NCBI GenBank assembly: GCA_947377425.1
Contig: CANCFZ010000046.1
Coordinates: 1-13,108 of the forward strand
From: Flavobacteriaceae bacterium
Lineage (GTDB): Bacteria; Bacteroidota; Bacteroidia; Flavobacteriales; Flavobacteriaceae
Reading direction: 5' to 3'
Length of the DNA: 13,108 bases
A model generated the notes under the pieces. It had not been told where the DNA came from. It saw only the letters and a program-made list of their open reading frames with translations, and did no database searches. Shown piece after piece: positions 1 through 7,526 of this stretch (position 1 is its first letter; each line of letters opens with the position of its first letter). The translations under genes were made by a program, and so were the position numbers.

Positions 1-191
1 GCTGGAACTTCAATCACATAGAATCCATTGCTATTGGTTATGGCTGATTTACTTTGATAGCTTATGTTTACGCCTTCTACTGGATTTTTATTTTCATCTA
101 ATACAATTCCTGTAACTTTAGCATTTTGCGAAAATGTTACTATCGAGAACATTAAGAAAAGTAAATGAAAAATTTGATTTTTTGTTTTCAA
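1..191 (-). CDS. Secreted/outer-membrane protein with CarboxypepD_reg-like domain, N-terminal part (probable TonB-dependent receptor), partial
   Basis: Only the first 63 codons are present; the gene continues past the left edge. Translation from the TTG at 191-189 starts MKTKNQIFHLLFLMFSIVTF and gives a clean signal peptide (basic start, hydrophobic core, FSQ cleavage region near residue 22). A beta-strand segment of the carboxypeptidase-regulatory-like type follows (KVTGIVLDENKNPVEGVNIS, then ITNSNGFYVIEVP). In Bacteroidetes this domain at the N-terminus usually precedes a TonB-dependent receptor or DUF5686 barrel in the outer membrane; the receptor call is inference because the barrel is not visible. 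The TTG start is chosen because the in-frame stop TAA of the M23 gene lies only 6 bases upstream and no ATG or GTG falls between them. The next ATG, codon 14, would cut the signal peptide in half. It is almost certainly co-transcribed with the M23 peptidase gene. Confidence 0.75.
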   Translation of the reverse strand, partial: MKTKNQIFHLLFLMFSIVTFSQNAKVTGIVLDENKNPVEGVNISYQSKSAITNSNGFYVIEVP

Positions 192-197
192 AGGATA

Positions 198-1889
198 TTA
201 TTTTTTTTGACTTCTGAAAAAATGCGTTTCAAAGATAGTTGAATTTCCTATATTATCGGTTACTACAACCTTCAATATATTTTGACCTTCTAACAACAAT
301 TTATCATCAAAAGCATGTGTTAATTTCTTTGTTTTTGGTTCATATTCAAACAAAACCCATTTATCATTAATATATCCATTGTATGTTTTAACTCCAGACA
401 AATCGTCGGAAATTATTAACTGAATACTTTTTTTATCCGTAAGCCACTTATCTTCAATGCTTTTTGTAATAGTTATTTTTGGAGCAATGGTATCTTTAGC
501 TAAAATAAATTGACCTAATGTTTTTGTTTTACAAGAAAACGTAGAACCTACTAGTTTTGTTGTGTTGTAACTCAATTTATTTCCATTTAAAGAAGCAATA
601 AACATTTTTTTCTTATCATTTTCAGATGATTTAGTGTCTTCAAATGAAATATTGAAATAGGAATGAGCAGGAACTATATCTTCATGTAAATATAGAACCT
701 CATTCTTAACATCAAAATTTAGATAAAAATCATCATAAAAAGTTCCAGCTGGGAAAAATACTGAAACATTTTCTTTTTCAAAATTAGCATCAGATTTAGC
801 TTTGATAAAATATTTGGTTGGTTTTATATCTTCCGAAATAACGGCTGGTTTAGATGAATATTCAATTGGAATATCAATAATTGTTTTATTTTCAAAATAA
901 TCAGAAACTTCAATTCGTTGAGAAGCAAGAAAATTTGGAGTTACGTTAGAAATTCCATTATCACTATTTTGATAAATATTACTCCATCCATAAGGTTGTT
1001 TCATAAATAATTTTTGAACTCGCTGATGCGTTTTTTTATATCTCGCATAATCGACAAAAGCATTGACATATCTAGCTTCATCAAAAACCATCTGATCAAA
1101 TTTATAACCAAAAATGGGATTTCCGTTAGAAAATAATTGTGTTTTATAAACGCCATTTGGATTATATGAAACATCATCCAAATCAAAAGCATTAATACCA
1201 AAACCAATTCTACCAGTTGCTAAAACTTTTTCAGACAAATAAGTACCGTCTTTTTGCAAAGACAAACTCATTAAAACAGGTCTTTTAGATTCATTTACAA
1301 CAGAAGAATTATCGATAGGATAAACCAAAAGATTAGTAATTACAGGGCTTTTAGTGTCTTTTAAATCCAAACCAAAAAACAAAGGATTTATAATTTTTTC
1401 GGTTTTATTATCTCTAAATTCGAAATGCAAATGTGGTCCTTCTGAACCACCTGTATTTCCAGAAATCGCAATAATATCTCCTTTTTTAACAAGTAACTCA
1501 TCTGGTTTAAAATAAGCTTCCACTTCATAATTTTTTTCAGAATATTGCAATTCTAAAATTTTATCTTGAATTTTTCCGCTAGCTTTTTGAAGATGACCAT
1601 AAACTGTTGTAAACCCATTTGAATGAGTTATATAAATAGCTTTTCCATAACCAACAGTAGAAATTTTTATCCTTGAAACATAACCATCTGCAGCAGCATA
1701 AACATTAAGTCCTTCTTTTTGATTGGTTTTAAAATCAAATCCAGCATGAAAGTGATTTGGTCGTAATTCTCCGAAATTTCCTGACAACTGCATAGGAATA
1801 TCTAAAGGTAGTCTAAAATAATCTTTCGGATATTGATTTTGAGCAGATACAATTGAGGCAAATAACAGTAAAATGTGCAAGGGTTTCAT
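198..1889 (-). CDS. Secreted M23 family metallopeptidase (LytM/peptidoglycan endopeptidase-like)
   Basis: A 563-residue protein with a short signal peptide (residues 1-16, ending VSAQ). The LytM/M23 domain occupies about residues 30-175 and has the full set of zinc and catalytic residues: HxxxD as H48-A-G-F-D52, the YGHL motif with H99, and the HxH motif GPHLHFEF with H153 and H155. M23 enzymes cut peptide cross-bridges in peptidoglycan; the signal peptide puts this one in the periplasm or outside. About 390 residues after the peptidase domain are beta-rich and lack a motif I can name; near the end, ISDDLSGVKTYNGYIND followed by VVVTDNIGNST resembles an Ig-like fold. This long C-terminal extension is usual for Bacteroidetes M23 proteins. 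The gene is followed at once by a receptor-like gene, and this pairing suggests cell-envelope work. All catalytic residues are present, so the enzyme should be active. Confidence 0.93.
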   Translation of the reverse strand: MKPLHILLLFASIVSAQNQYPKDYFRLPLDIPMQLSGNFGELRPNHFHAGFDFKTNQKEGLNVYAAADGYVSRIKISTVGYGKAIYITHSNGFTTVYGHLQKASGKIQDKILELQYSEKNYEVEAYFKPDELLVKKGDIIAISGNTGGSEGPHLHFEFRDNKTEKIINPLFFGLDLKDTKSPVITNLLVYPIDNSSVVNESKRPVLMSLSLQKDGTYLSEKVLATGRIGFGINAFDLDDVSYNPNGVYKTQLFSNGNPIFGYKFDQMVFDEARYVNAFVDYARYKKTHQRVQKLFMKQPYGWSNIYQNSDNGISNVTPNFLASQRIEVSDYFENKTIIDIPIEYSSKPAVISEDIKPTKYFIKAKSDANFEKENVSVFFPAGTFYDDFYLNFDVKNEVLYLHEDIVPAHSYFNISFEDTKSSENDKKKMFIASLNGNKLSYNTTKLVGSTFSCKTKTLGQFILAKDTIAPKITITKSIEDKWLTDKKSIQLIISDDLSGVKTYNGYINDKWVLFEYEPKTKKLTHAFDDKLLLEGQNILKVVVTDNIGNSTIFETHFFRSQKK

Positions 1890-2019
1890 TCTATAAGGAT
1901 TTTTGCTAAGATATAAAAAACTTGATAACTACAAAAAAACTAAATCTCAATGATAACTCACTATTAAACAAAATATTAGATTTAATTAAAAAAATAAATA
2001 TAATTTTTAACTAAAAACA

Positions 2020-2050
2020 TTGCTTTAATAGAATAGGAATTATAAATTTG
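2020..2050 (+). promoter_or_regulatory. Bacteroidetes-type sigma promoter for the coiled-coil/zapA operon
   Basis: TTG at 2020-2022 and TAAATTTG at 2043-2050 match the Bacteroidetes -33 (TTG) and -7 (TAnnTTTG) elements with a 20-base spacer, which is within the usual range. Transcription would start near 2056, giving a leader of about 20 bases before the ATG at 2079. It is the best promoter match in the window. Confidence 0.65.
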
Positions 2051-2078
2051 TAAGATTAAGTAATGAATATTGTCATAG

Positions 2079-2369
2079 ATGAGTGAAATTGCAGAAATAA
2101 TTGATACTCTTGAAAATAAGATTCGGAAATTGGTTGGAAAAATCAATAATTTGGAACAAAAAAATCAAGCGTTACAACAAGAAATGAAGATTTCTGCGGC
2201 TACATTGCAAAATCAAAATTTAGCTATTGATACGTTAAAAAAAGATTTTGAAACATTAAAAATGGCTAATTCATTATTAGGCAGTGAAGAATATAAAAGA
2301 GATACCAAGCTTAAAATAAATTCATTAATTCGTGAAATTGATTATTGTATAGCGCAGCTAGCAGATTAA
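2079..2369 (+). CDS. Small coiled-coil protein encoded next to ZapA (unknown function)
   Basis: A 96-residue protein with no signal peptide or membrane segment. Residues about 5-65 form a strong predicted coiled coil, with heptad-like hydrophobic spacing and many K, E, Q and N residues (for example KIRKLVGKINNLEQKNQALQ). A shorter helical tail follows (KINSLIREIDYCIAQLAD). It is the first gene after the promoter and ends 4 bases before zapA, so the two are surely co-transcribed. I do not recognise a named family. From memory, a small coiled-coil gene in front of zapA is common in Bacteroidetes. ZapB of gamma-proteobacteria is a small coiled-coil protein that binds ZapA, so an analogous Z-ring role is an attractive inference, but nothing in the sequence proves it. 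An earlier ATG at 2063 is in another frame and stops after seven codons. Confidence 0.85.
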   Translation: MSEIAEIIDTLENKIRKLVGKINNLEQKNQALQQEMKISAATLQNQNLAIDTLKKDFETLKMANSLLGSEEYKRDTKLKINSLIREIDYCIAQLAD

Positions 2370-2373
2370 AACT

Positions 2374-2667
2374 ATGGATGAAAAGCTTAAAATTAAAATA
2401 TCAATTGCTGACAGAGTTTATCCGTTAACGGTAAATATGTCACAAGAAGAAGCTATGCGTAGTGCTTCCAAAAAAATTGATGTTATGATTAAGCAATTTG
2501 AAGAAAATTATGCTGTTCGTGATAAGCAAGATGTTTTGGCAATGTGTGCCTTACAATTTGCTTCTCAAATGGAACAGAAAAATGTTGAAAATTCAATTGA
2601 TGGAACAGAATCAATAGAACGATTGACAAAACTCAATAATTTATTAGACGAGTATCTCAACAAATAA
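2374..2667 (+). CDS. zapA: Cell division protein ZapA
   Basis: A 97-residue protein matching the ZapA family in length and layout. The N-terminal beta part (KIKISIADRVYPLTVNMSQE) is followed by EEAMRSASKKIDVMIKQF and a long C-terminal helix for dimerisation and tetramerisation. In characterised ZapA proteins this fold binds FtsZ in the cytoplasm and bundles its protofilaments to stabilise the Z ring. The helix is rich in Q, E and N and ends KLNNLLDEYLNK. The gene starts 4 bases after the coiled-coil gene and is followed by a 6S-type RNA. The zapA-6S RNA order is also known from E. coli (zapA-ssrS), which supports both calls. Confidence 0.9.
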   Translation: MDEKLKIKISIADRVYPLTVNMSQEEAMRSASKKIDVMIKQFEENYAVRDKQDVLAMCALQFASQMEQKNVENSIDGTESIERLTKLNNLLDEYLNK

Positions 2668-2710
2668 TAAACAACAAGAAAAAACGTTCTTATAAATAAA
2701 CTAAAAATAC

Positions 2711-2870
2711 TGCCTACATTAGTTCATTTTTGGTAAACTCAACACTAACAAATTAAAATGAGTAAATCATCGCCTCTATAGTAAGCCCATTCAGTTGGGA
2801 AACTTGAACAGCGAGTTAGCTCAAAACTTGTCCTTACGAGTTTATACAAGCAATTAATGTAGGTTTTTTT
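2711..2870 (+). ncRNA. ssrS: 6S-type regulatory RNA (6S-Flavo / SsrS-like)
   Basis: The 220-base gap between zapA and rny holds a long, nearly closed RNA. Outer helix: CCTACATTA (2713-2721) pairs with TAATGTAGG (2855-2863), nine perfect pairs. Further in, GTAAACTC (2733-2740) pairs with GAGTTTAT (2838-2845), CTAAC (2745-2749) pairs with GTTAG (2815-2819), and a small apical hairpin is formed by CCCA (2786-2789) and TGGG (2796-2799). The outer helix runs straight into seven T (2864-2870), a built-in terminator. An elongated rod with a central bulge is the 6S RNA shape, which mimics an open promoter and traps housekeeping RNA polymerase. The location after zapA agrees with known 6S genes. Exact ends are estimated; the 5' end may be made by processing of the zapA transcript, since I found no clear promoter just upstream. 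Confidence 0.85.
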
Positions 2871-2890
2871 ATATATAAATTTTAACAAAC

Positions 2891-4456
2891 ATGAGTACTA
2901 CACTATTAATAATTATCGCCGTTATAGCTGGAATTGCTGGAGGTTTTGCCATTGCAAAAATGCTCGAAAAAAGCAATGTTTCCAATTTGATTAAAAACGC
3001 CAAAAAAGAAGCTGGATCAATTTTAAAAGATGCCAATTTAGAAGGTGAAAACATCAAAAAAGACAAGCTGCTTCAAGCTAAAGAGAAGTTTCTTGAATTG
3101 AAATCGGAACATGAAAAAGAAATTTTATCGAAAGATAAAAAAATGGCAGAAGTTGAAAAAAGAATTAGAGACAAAGAGTCGCAAGTTTCAAGTGAATTAG
3201 CAAAAGCTAAAAAAGTAAACGACGATTTTGAAGCAAAGACTACTGAATATACTTCTAAAATAGAAATGCTTGATAAAAAGCATCAAGAAGTAGAAAAAAT
3301 GCACAAAAGCCAAGTAGAACAACTAGAAGTGATTTCTGGTTTATCTGCTGAAGATGCTAAAGAACAATTAGTAGAAAGCTTAAAAGCCGAAGCTAAAACT
3401 AAAGCAATGGCTCATATTCAAGAAACTATTGAAGAAGCAAAACTCACTGCTGCACAAGAAGCTAAGAAAGTAATCATCAACACCATTCAACGTGTTGGAA
3501 CAGAAGAAGCAGTTGAAAATTGCGTTTCTGTTTTCAATATTGAATCTGATGATGTAAAAGGTAGAATTATTGGTCGTGAAGGTAGAAACATTCGCGCACT
3601 TGAGGCTGCAACTGGTGTTGAAATTATTGTTGATGATACTCCAGAAGCGATTATCCTTTCTTGTTTTGACCCAGTTAGAAGAGAAATTGCTCGTTTGTCA
3701 TTACATAAATTAGTTACCGACGGACGTATTCACCCAGCACGAATTGAAGAAGTTGTAGCAAAAACAACGAAACAAATTGATGATGAAATCATTGAAGTAG
3801 GTAAACGTACTGTAATAGATTTAGGAATTCACGGATTACATCCTGAACTGATAAAAGTTGTTGGAAGAATGAAATACCGTTCTTCTTATGGACAAAACTT
3901 ATTGCAACACTCTCGCGAAGTTTCAAAACTTTGTGGAATAATGGCTGCCGAACTAGGACTGAATGTGAAATTAGCAAAACGTGCTGGTTTACTTCACGAT
4001 ATTGGAAAAGTACCTGATGCAGAAAGTGATTTACCTCACGCACTATTAGGAATGCAATGGGCTGAAAAATTTGGTGAAAAAGAAGAAGTTTGCAACGCAA
4101 TTGGAGCGCATCACGATGAGATTGAAATGAAATATTTAATTTCTCCTATTATACAAGTTTGTGATGCAATTTCTGGAGCTAGACCAGGCGCTCGTCGTCA
4201 AGTTCTTGATTCTTATATTCAACGTTTGAAAGATTTAGAAGAAATTGCTTTTGGATTTAGCGGCGTTAAAAATGCCTATGCTATACAAGCCGGACGTGAA
4301 CTGCGTGTAATTGTAGAAAGTGAAAAAGTAAGTGATGATATGGCTTCAAATCTATCATTTGATATTTCACAAAAAATTCAAACAGAAATGACTTATCCTG
4401 GTCAAGTAAAAATTACTGTAATTAGAGAAACTAGAGCTGTAAATATTGCCAAATAG
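2891..4456 (+). CDS. rny: Ribonuclease Y
   Basis: A 521-residue protein of the usual RNase Y length and architecture. An N-terminal membrane anchor (about residues 3-23, LLIIIAVIAGIAGGFAIAKM) is followed by a long charged coiled coil (about 30-195), a KH RNA-binding domain starting near 210 with the GxxG region GRIIGREGRNIR (224-235), and an HD phosphohydrolase domain from about 335 with H340 and the HD pair H369-D370 in LLHDIGKVPD. RNase Y is a membrane-bound endoribonuclease that begins mRNA decay. The start ATG lies only 20 bases after the T-run of the 6S RNA, so transcription must come by read-through or from a promoter inside the RNA gene. A strong terminator follows the stop codon. All key motifs are intact. 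Confidence 0.97.
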   Translation: MSTTLLIIIAVIAGIAGGFAIAKMLEKSNVSNLIKNAKKEAGSILKDANLEGENIKKDKLLQAKEKFLELKSEHEKEILSKDKKMAEVEKRIRDKESQVSSELAKAKKVNDDFEAKTTEYTSKIEMLDKKHQEVEKMHKSQVEQLEVISGLSAEDAKEQLVESLKAEAKTKAMAHIQETIEEAKLTAAQEAKKVIINTIQRVGTEEAVENCVSVFNIESDDVKGRIIGREGRNIRALEAATGVEIIVDDTPEAIILSCFDPVRREIARLSLHKLVTDGRIHPARIEEVVAKTTKQIDDEIIEVGKRTVIDLGIHGLHPELIKVVGRMKYRSSYGQNLLQHSREVSKLCGIMAAELGLNVKLAKRAGLLHDIGKVPDAESDLPHALLGMQWAEKFGEKEEVCNAIGAHHDEIEMKYLISPIIQVCDAISGARPGARRQVLDSYIQRLKDLEEIAFGFSGVKNAYAIQAGRELRVIVESEKVSDDMASNLSFDISQKIQTEMTYPGQVKITVIRETRAVNIAK

Positions 4457-4481
4457 TTTTCTGAAAAATACTGAACCCAAA

Positions 4482-4510
4482 AGAGGTACACAATGTGTAC
4501 CTCTTTTTTT
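4482..4510 (+). terminator. Rho-independent terminator of rny
   Basis: AGAGGTACAC (4482-4491) pairs perfectly with GTGTACCTCT (4495-4504), leaving a three-base loop, and runs into seven T (4504-4510). It lies 25 bases after the rny stop. Read on the minus strand the same hairpin is followed by only four T, so it may weakly serve the convergent response-regulator gene too. Confidence 0.9.
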
Positions 4511-4531
4511 ATATTTATCTTCTTATGCTTT

Positions 4532-4924
4532 TTAAACAAATATTGTTTCAAAATCTTCTTGGGTCATCGGTTTGTAGTAAAACTTTTTAACCTCGTCTTT
4601 ATACATTTTAAATTTATTCAAATCAGAAATATCATTAGACGAACTTACTAAATAAACCGTAATCTCTTTTGTAATACTCTCTTTTAGTTTTCTAAATTCA
4701 TCTAAGAATTGCCATCCATCATAAATTGGCATATTAATATCTAAGAGAATTAAATCAGGTACGTTATCATTTTCAACTTTTGTCTTTAACTCATCTATAG
4801 CTTCAAGTCCATTAAAAAAGTATTTAGTATCAACATTTATATTGCATTTTGAAAATAATTTTTTTATAATAAAATGATAGACTAAATCATCATCAACAAC
4901 AAAAATAGTATTAAATTTCTTCAT
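4532..4924 (-). CDS. Single-domain response regulator (CheY/Rcp-like receiver)
   Basis: A 130-residue protein made of one receiver domain and nothing else. The acidic pocket is FVVDDD (residues 8-13), the phospho-acceptor is D62 in LILLDINMP, the switch Ser is in YLVSSS (94-96), and the conserved Lys is K118 in YYKP. There is no DNA-binding or enzymatic output domain, so it likely acts by protein contact or passes phosphate on. Its start overlaps the last 14 bases of the histidine kinase gene, so the two are translationally coupled and are very probably a cognate pair. The D..G..F pattern after the phospho-site (MPIYDGWQFLDEF) is typical of Rcp-type regulators that pair with PAS- or phytochrome-type kinases. 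Confidence 0.93.
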   Translation of the reverse strand: MKKFNTIFVVDDDLVYHFIIKKLFSKCNINVDTKYFFNGLEAIDELKTKVENDNVPDLILLDINMPIYDGWQFLDEFRKLKESITKEITVYLVSSSNDISDLNKFKMYKDEVKKFYYKPMTQEDFETIFV

Positions 4925-6434
4925 TAAAATTTATTTTAAAAGTGGTTCCAACATTTACTTTGCTTTCAACTTCGATGCTACCTCCCATAGATTCAATTTG
5001 ATTTTTTGTGATAAATAATCCAATGCCTCTAGCATCGGCATTTTTATGAAATGTTTTATACATTCCAAACAATTTTTCACCATGTTTTTCCAAATTTATA
5101 CCTATTCCATTATCTTTAATTAAGAGAACCAACTTACCTCCTTTTCTTGAAAAAGAGTAACTTATCTCAGGATCACGTTCTGGATGAGAATATTTTATAG
5201 CATTAGTTGTAAAGTTTAAAAATAAACTTTCTAAGTATGCTGGATTAAACTTTATAGTATCTTTTTCACCAATTTTATTAACAATTGTAACCTTGTTGTC
5301 TTTAATCTCTCTACTCAAAACCTCAAGTGTTTGATTTAGATACAATCTAAGATTCAAATCCTCTCGTTTATGAATTATAGTGTTTTGAATATCAACTAAT
5401 TCTTTTAAATGATCAATCGTTTCAGACAAAGCATTAGAAGTTGTTTTTAAGTGACCCAAACATTCTTCTTGGCTTAGCAAGTCGTCTGTTTCGTCCATCA
5501 TGGTTAATAGCATTTGGAAATTTCCGGTGTGTGATCTTAAATTATGTGAAACTATATGAGCAAAATTCAATAATCTGTTATTTTGTTCAACTATAATATC
5601 TAAATTATGAAGTAATTCGTTCTCTTTTTCTTTGACAGAAGTTACATCACTATGAGTTCCAATAATTCTAATTGGGTTTCCATTTTCGTCTCTTTCAATA
5701 ATTTTTCCTCGACTCAACACCCATTTATAGGTTCCATCTTTTGCCAAAACACGTTTTGTATTTTCAAAATAAGGCGATTTATCTTCTTTATGTGATTGAA
5801 TACTCAACAAATAATCGTCAACATCGTCAGGGTGAATTCTATCGTCCCATTGTGCGTTAGTATTAATATTATCAAACTCATCAAATTGAAGGATATCTAA
5901 AGACTCTTTAGAAAAAAACACTTTCTCTGTTTTGAGATTATAATCCCAAATCCCTTTTTTGGAAGCTTCAAGTGCAAATTGATAGCGAGTTTCTGATTCT
6001 TGAGCTTTTAGTTCCCGTTTTTTAATATTTGATATATTAGTCAAACTACAATAAAAAAATACATCTTTATCAAAATTTGCCTCCACATTTGCATCAACTT
6101 TAAACCATTTAATACGCTTATTTTTCATAAAAACTCTAAACTCACACGTCCAAGGAACAAGTTTCTTTTTAGAATTAAATAAAGTATCAAAAAAAAGTTG
6201 TTTATCGTCTGGATGCAACCTACTATTGATAATATCAATTGGAGTTCCGCTTAATTCAAATTCGCTTACTTCAAAAAAAGAAATAATGCTCTTATTAAAA
6301 TAAGAAAAATAAAAATCATTTTCGGGAGAAACTGTCAATTGAAATATTAAATCGGGAACTTGATTTAATATTTTTTTATAATAGTTGACTTTTTCTTCTA
6401 ATAAATATTTATTAGTGGCTAAACTTGTTTTCAT
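4911..6434 (-). CDS. Soluble PAS-PAS sensor histidine kinase
   Basis: A 507-residue protein with no membrane segment, so it senses inside the cell. Two PAS domains: about residues 18-140 (LHPDD at 73-77) and about 147-268 (IHPDDVDDYL near 200, then GTYKWVLSRGKIIERDENGN and a PAC end GTHSDVTSVKEKE). The dimerisation/phospho-acceptor helix follows with H297 in FAHIVSHNLRSHTGN. The catalytic ATPase domain covers about 395-507, with N box LNFTTNAIKYS (406-416), G1 DNGIGI (441-446) and G2 ARGIGLF (468-474). The SHNLRSH form of the H box is common in Bacteroidetes kinases with soluble PAS sensors. No cofactor-binding signature is obvious, so the signal is unknown. It overlaps the response regulator, its likely partner. 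A candidate -7 box lies at 6497-6504. Confidence 0.95.
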   Translation of the reverse strand: MKTSLATNKYLLEEKVNYYKKILNQVPDLIFQLTVSPENDFYFSYFNKSIISFFEVSEFELSGTPIDIINSRLHPDDKQLFFDTLFNSKKKLVPWTCEFRVFMKNKRIKWFKVDANVEANFDKDVFFYCSLTNISNIKKRELKAQESETRYQFALEASKKGIWDYNLKTEKVFFSKESLDILQFDEFDNINTNAQWDDRIHPDDVDDYLLSIQSHKEDKSPYFENTKRVLAKDGTYKWVLSRGKIIERDENGNPIRIIGTHSDVTSVKEKENELLHNLDIIVEQNNRLLNFAHIVSHNLRSHTGNFQMLLTMMDETDDLLSQEECLGHLKTTSNALSETIDHLKELVDIQNTIIHKREDLNLRLYLNQTLEVLSREIKDNKVTIVNKIGEKDTIKFNPAYLESLFLNFTTNAIKYSHPERDPEISYSFSRKGGKLVLLIKDNGIGINLEKHGEKLFGMYKTFHKNADARGIGLFITKNQIESMGGSIEVESKVNVGTTFKINFNEEI

Positions 6435-6496
6435 AACTTATAATAGGTTTGGGACCAATTTTAAATTTACTGCAAAATCTTATGATATTGCGAAAT

Positions 6497-6504
6497 CAAA
6501 TATA
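6497..6504 (-). promoter_or_regulatory. Candidate -7 box for the kinase/response-regulator operon
   Basis: On the minus strand this reads TATATTTG, a perfect TAnnTTTG. Transcription would start near 6491, leaving a leader of roughly 55 bases before the kinase ATG at 6434. No TTG is seen at the expected -33 distance, so the call rests on one element in AT-rich DNA. Confidence 0.4.
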
Positions 6505-6559
6505 AAAAACAAATTCGATAAATTACACATTTAATCGTTTAAATACATATTTATGTTTA

Positions 6560-6583
6560 TTTTGTAATCTATGAATTACAAAA
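6560..6583 (-). repeat. Perfect inverted repeat just after xerD (possible weak terminator)
   Basis: TTTTGTAAT (6560-6568) and ATTACAAAA (6575-6583) are perfect inverted 9-mers around a six-base loop. The hairpin begins 3 bases beyond the xerD stop codon. It is AT-rich and lacks a T-run in the xerD direction, so it may stabilise the mRNA 3' end or act as a weak terminator or protein site. Confidence 0.45.
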
Positions 6584-6586
6584 TTA

Positions 6587-7480
6587 CTATTTTCTAGGAT
6601 GAAAATTATTCATTATTTGTGTTAAATGTTTTCTATCTAAATGAACATAAATCTCTGTAGTAGTTATTGATTCATGTCCAAGCATTAATTGAATAGCTCT
6701 TAAATCAGCGCCGTTTTCTAGCAAATGTGTAGCAAATGAATGTCGAAATGTGTGTGGACTAATGGATTTATTTAAACCAATTTTTACAGCTAAATCTTTA
6801 ATAATTGTAAAAATCATTGCTCTAGTTAACTGTTTTCCTCTACGATTTAGAAACAAAGTATCCTCATAACCTTTCTGAATTAAAAGATTATTTCTTTTAA
6901 TTCTATAAAAATCAATATATTTCATTGTTACTTCACTGATTGGAACAAATCGTTGTTTATTTCCTTTTCCTGTGATTTTAATAAATCCTTCTTCAAAGAA
7001 TAAATCTGAAATTTTTAGAGTGGTAAGTTCCGAAACACGCAATCCGCAACCATATAAAGTTTCCAACATGGCACGGTTTCGTTCTCCTTCATTTTTTTCA
7101 AGATTAATAGCTTCAATTAAACTATCAATATCTTGAATGGACAAAGTATCGGGCAATTTTCGTCCTAATCTTGGAGCTTCAATCAATTCCATTGGAGAAG
7201 TAGCACGATAATCTTCAAAAATCAAATAAGAAAAAAAGCTTTTCAAACCCGATATTATTCTTGCTTGAGAACGGGCATTTACTTCTTTAGAAACAGCATA
7301 AATGAATTGCTGAACTTGTTCTTCTGAAATCTTTATTGGAGACACTTCAATTTTATTTTCTTCCAAAAAAAGGCAAAGCCGTTCTATATCAAACGAATAA
7401 TTATCAATGGTGTTTTTTGATAATCCTCGTTCAATTCTTAAATAGGATTGAAAGCTTTTTATGTAAGTTGTCCAATTCAT
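6587..7480 (-). CDS. xerD: Site-specific tyrosine recombinase XerD
   Basis: A 297-residue protein, the usual length for XerC/XerD. The N-terminal SAM-like core-binding domain is about residues 1-90 (YIKSFQSYLRIERGLSKNTI) and the catalytic domain about 108-290. The catalytic set is complete: R148 in GCGLRVSEL, K172 in GKGNK, H243 and R246 in HTFRHSFATHL, H269 in LGHESI, and the nucleophile Y278 in TTEIYVHLD. XerD resolves chromosome dimers at dif sites with XerC or a paralogue. A Bacteroidetes chromosomal XerD is favoured over an integrase by the close match to family N- and C-termini and the housekeeping neighbours. In Flavobacterium relatives xerD is often near aroQ, as here (about 2.6 kb away on the other strand). 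The start fits the family; a -7 box lies only 5 bases upstream. Confidence 0.95.
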   Translation of the reverse strand: MNWTTYIKSFQSYLRIERGLSKNTIDNYSFDIERLCLFLEENKIEVSPIKISEEQVQQFIYAVSKEVNARSQARIISGLKSFFSYLIFEDYRATSPMELIEAPRLGRKLPDTLSIQDIDSLIEAINLEKNEGERNRAMLETLYGCGLRVSELTTLKISDLFFEEGFIKITGKGNKQRFVPISEVTMKYIDFYRIKRNNLLIQKGYEDTLFLNRRGKQLTRAMIFTIIKDLAVKIGLNKSISPHTFRHSFATHLLENGADLRAIQLMLGHESITTTEIYVHLDRKHLTQIMNNFHPRK

Positions 7481-7485
7481 TGATT

Positions 7486-7493
7486 CAAATATA
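7486..7493 (-). promoter_or_regulatory. Candidate -7 box immediately before xerD (leaderless start?)
   Basis: Minus-strand TATATTTG, a perfect TAnnTTTG, ends 5 bases before the xerD ATG (7480). Initiation at the usual distance would fall at or next to the A of the start codon. No -33 TTG is visible at a normal spacing, so this may be chance. Confidence 0.35.
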
Positions 7494-7526
7494 TTGGAAA
7501 GTTATTAAACCTAATTCAGAATGAGC

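Noticed and set aside
1890..2078. Divergent intergenic region examined for a riboswitch, a small RNA and a promoter for the M23 gene
   Set aside because: Apart from the rightward promoter at 2020-2050 I see no stable hairpin, and no perfect TAnnTTTG on the minus strand for the M23 gene.
3789..4100. Open frame of 103 codons on the minus strand inside rny
   Set aside because: It lies wholly antisense to the HD-domain region of a certain gene, has no promoter or family resemblance, and is explained by the codon bias of rny.
6587..7480. The tyrosine recombinase considered as a phage or integron integrase marking a mobile element
   Set aside because: Length, N-terminal and C-terminal motifs fit housekeeping XerD, neighbours are ordinary, and no attachment-site repeats or phage genes are seen.
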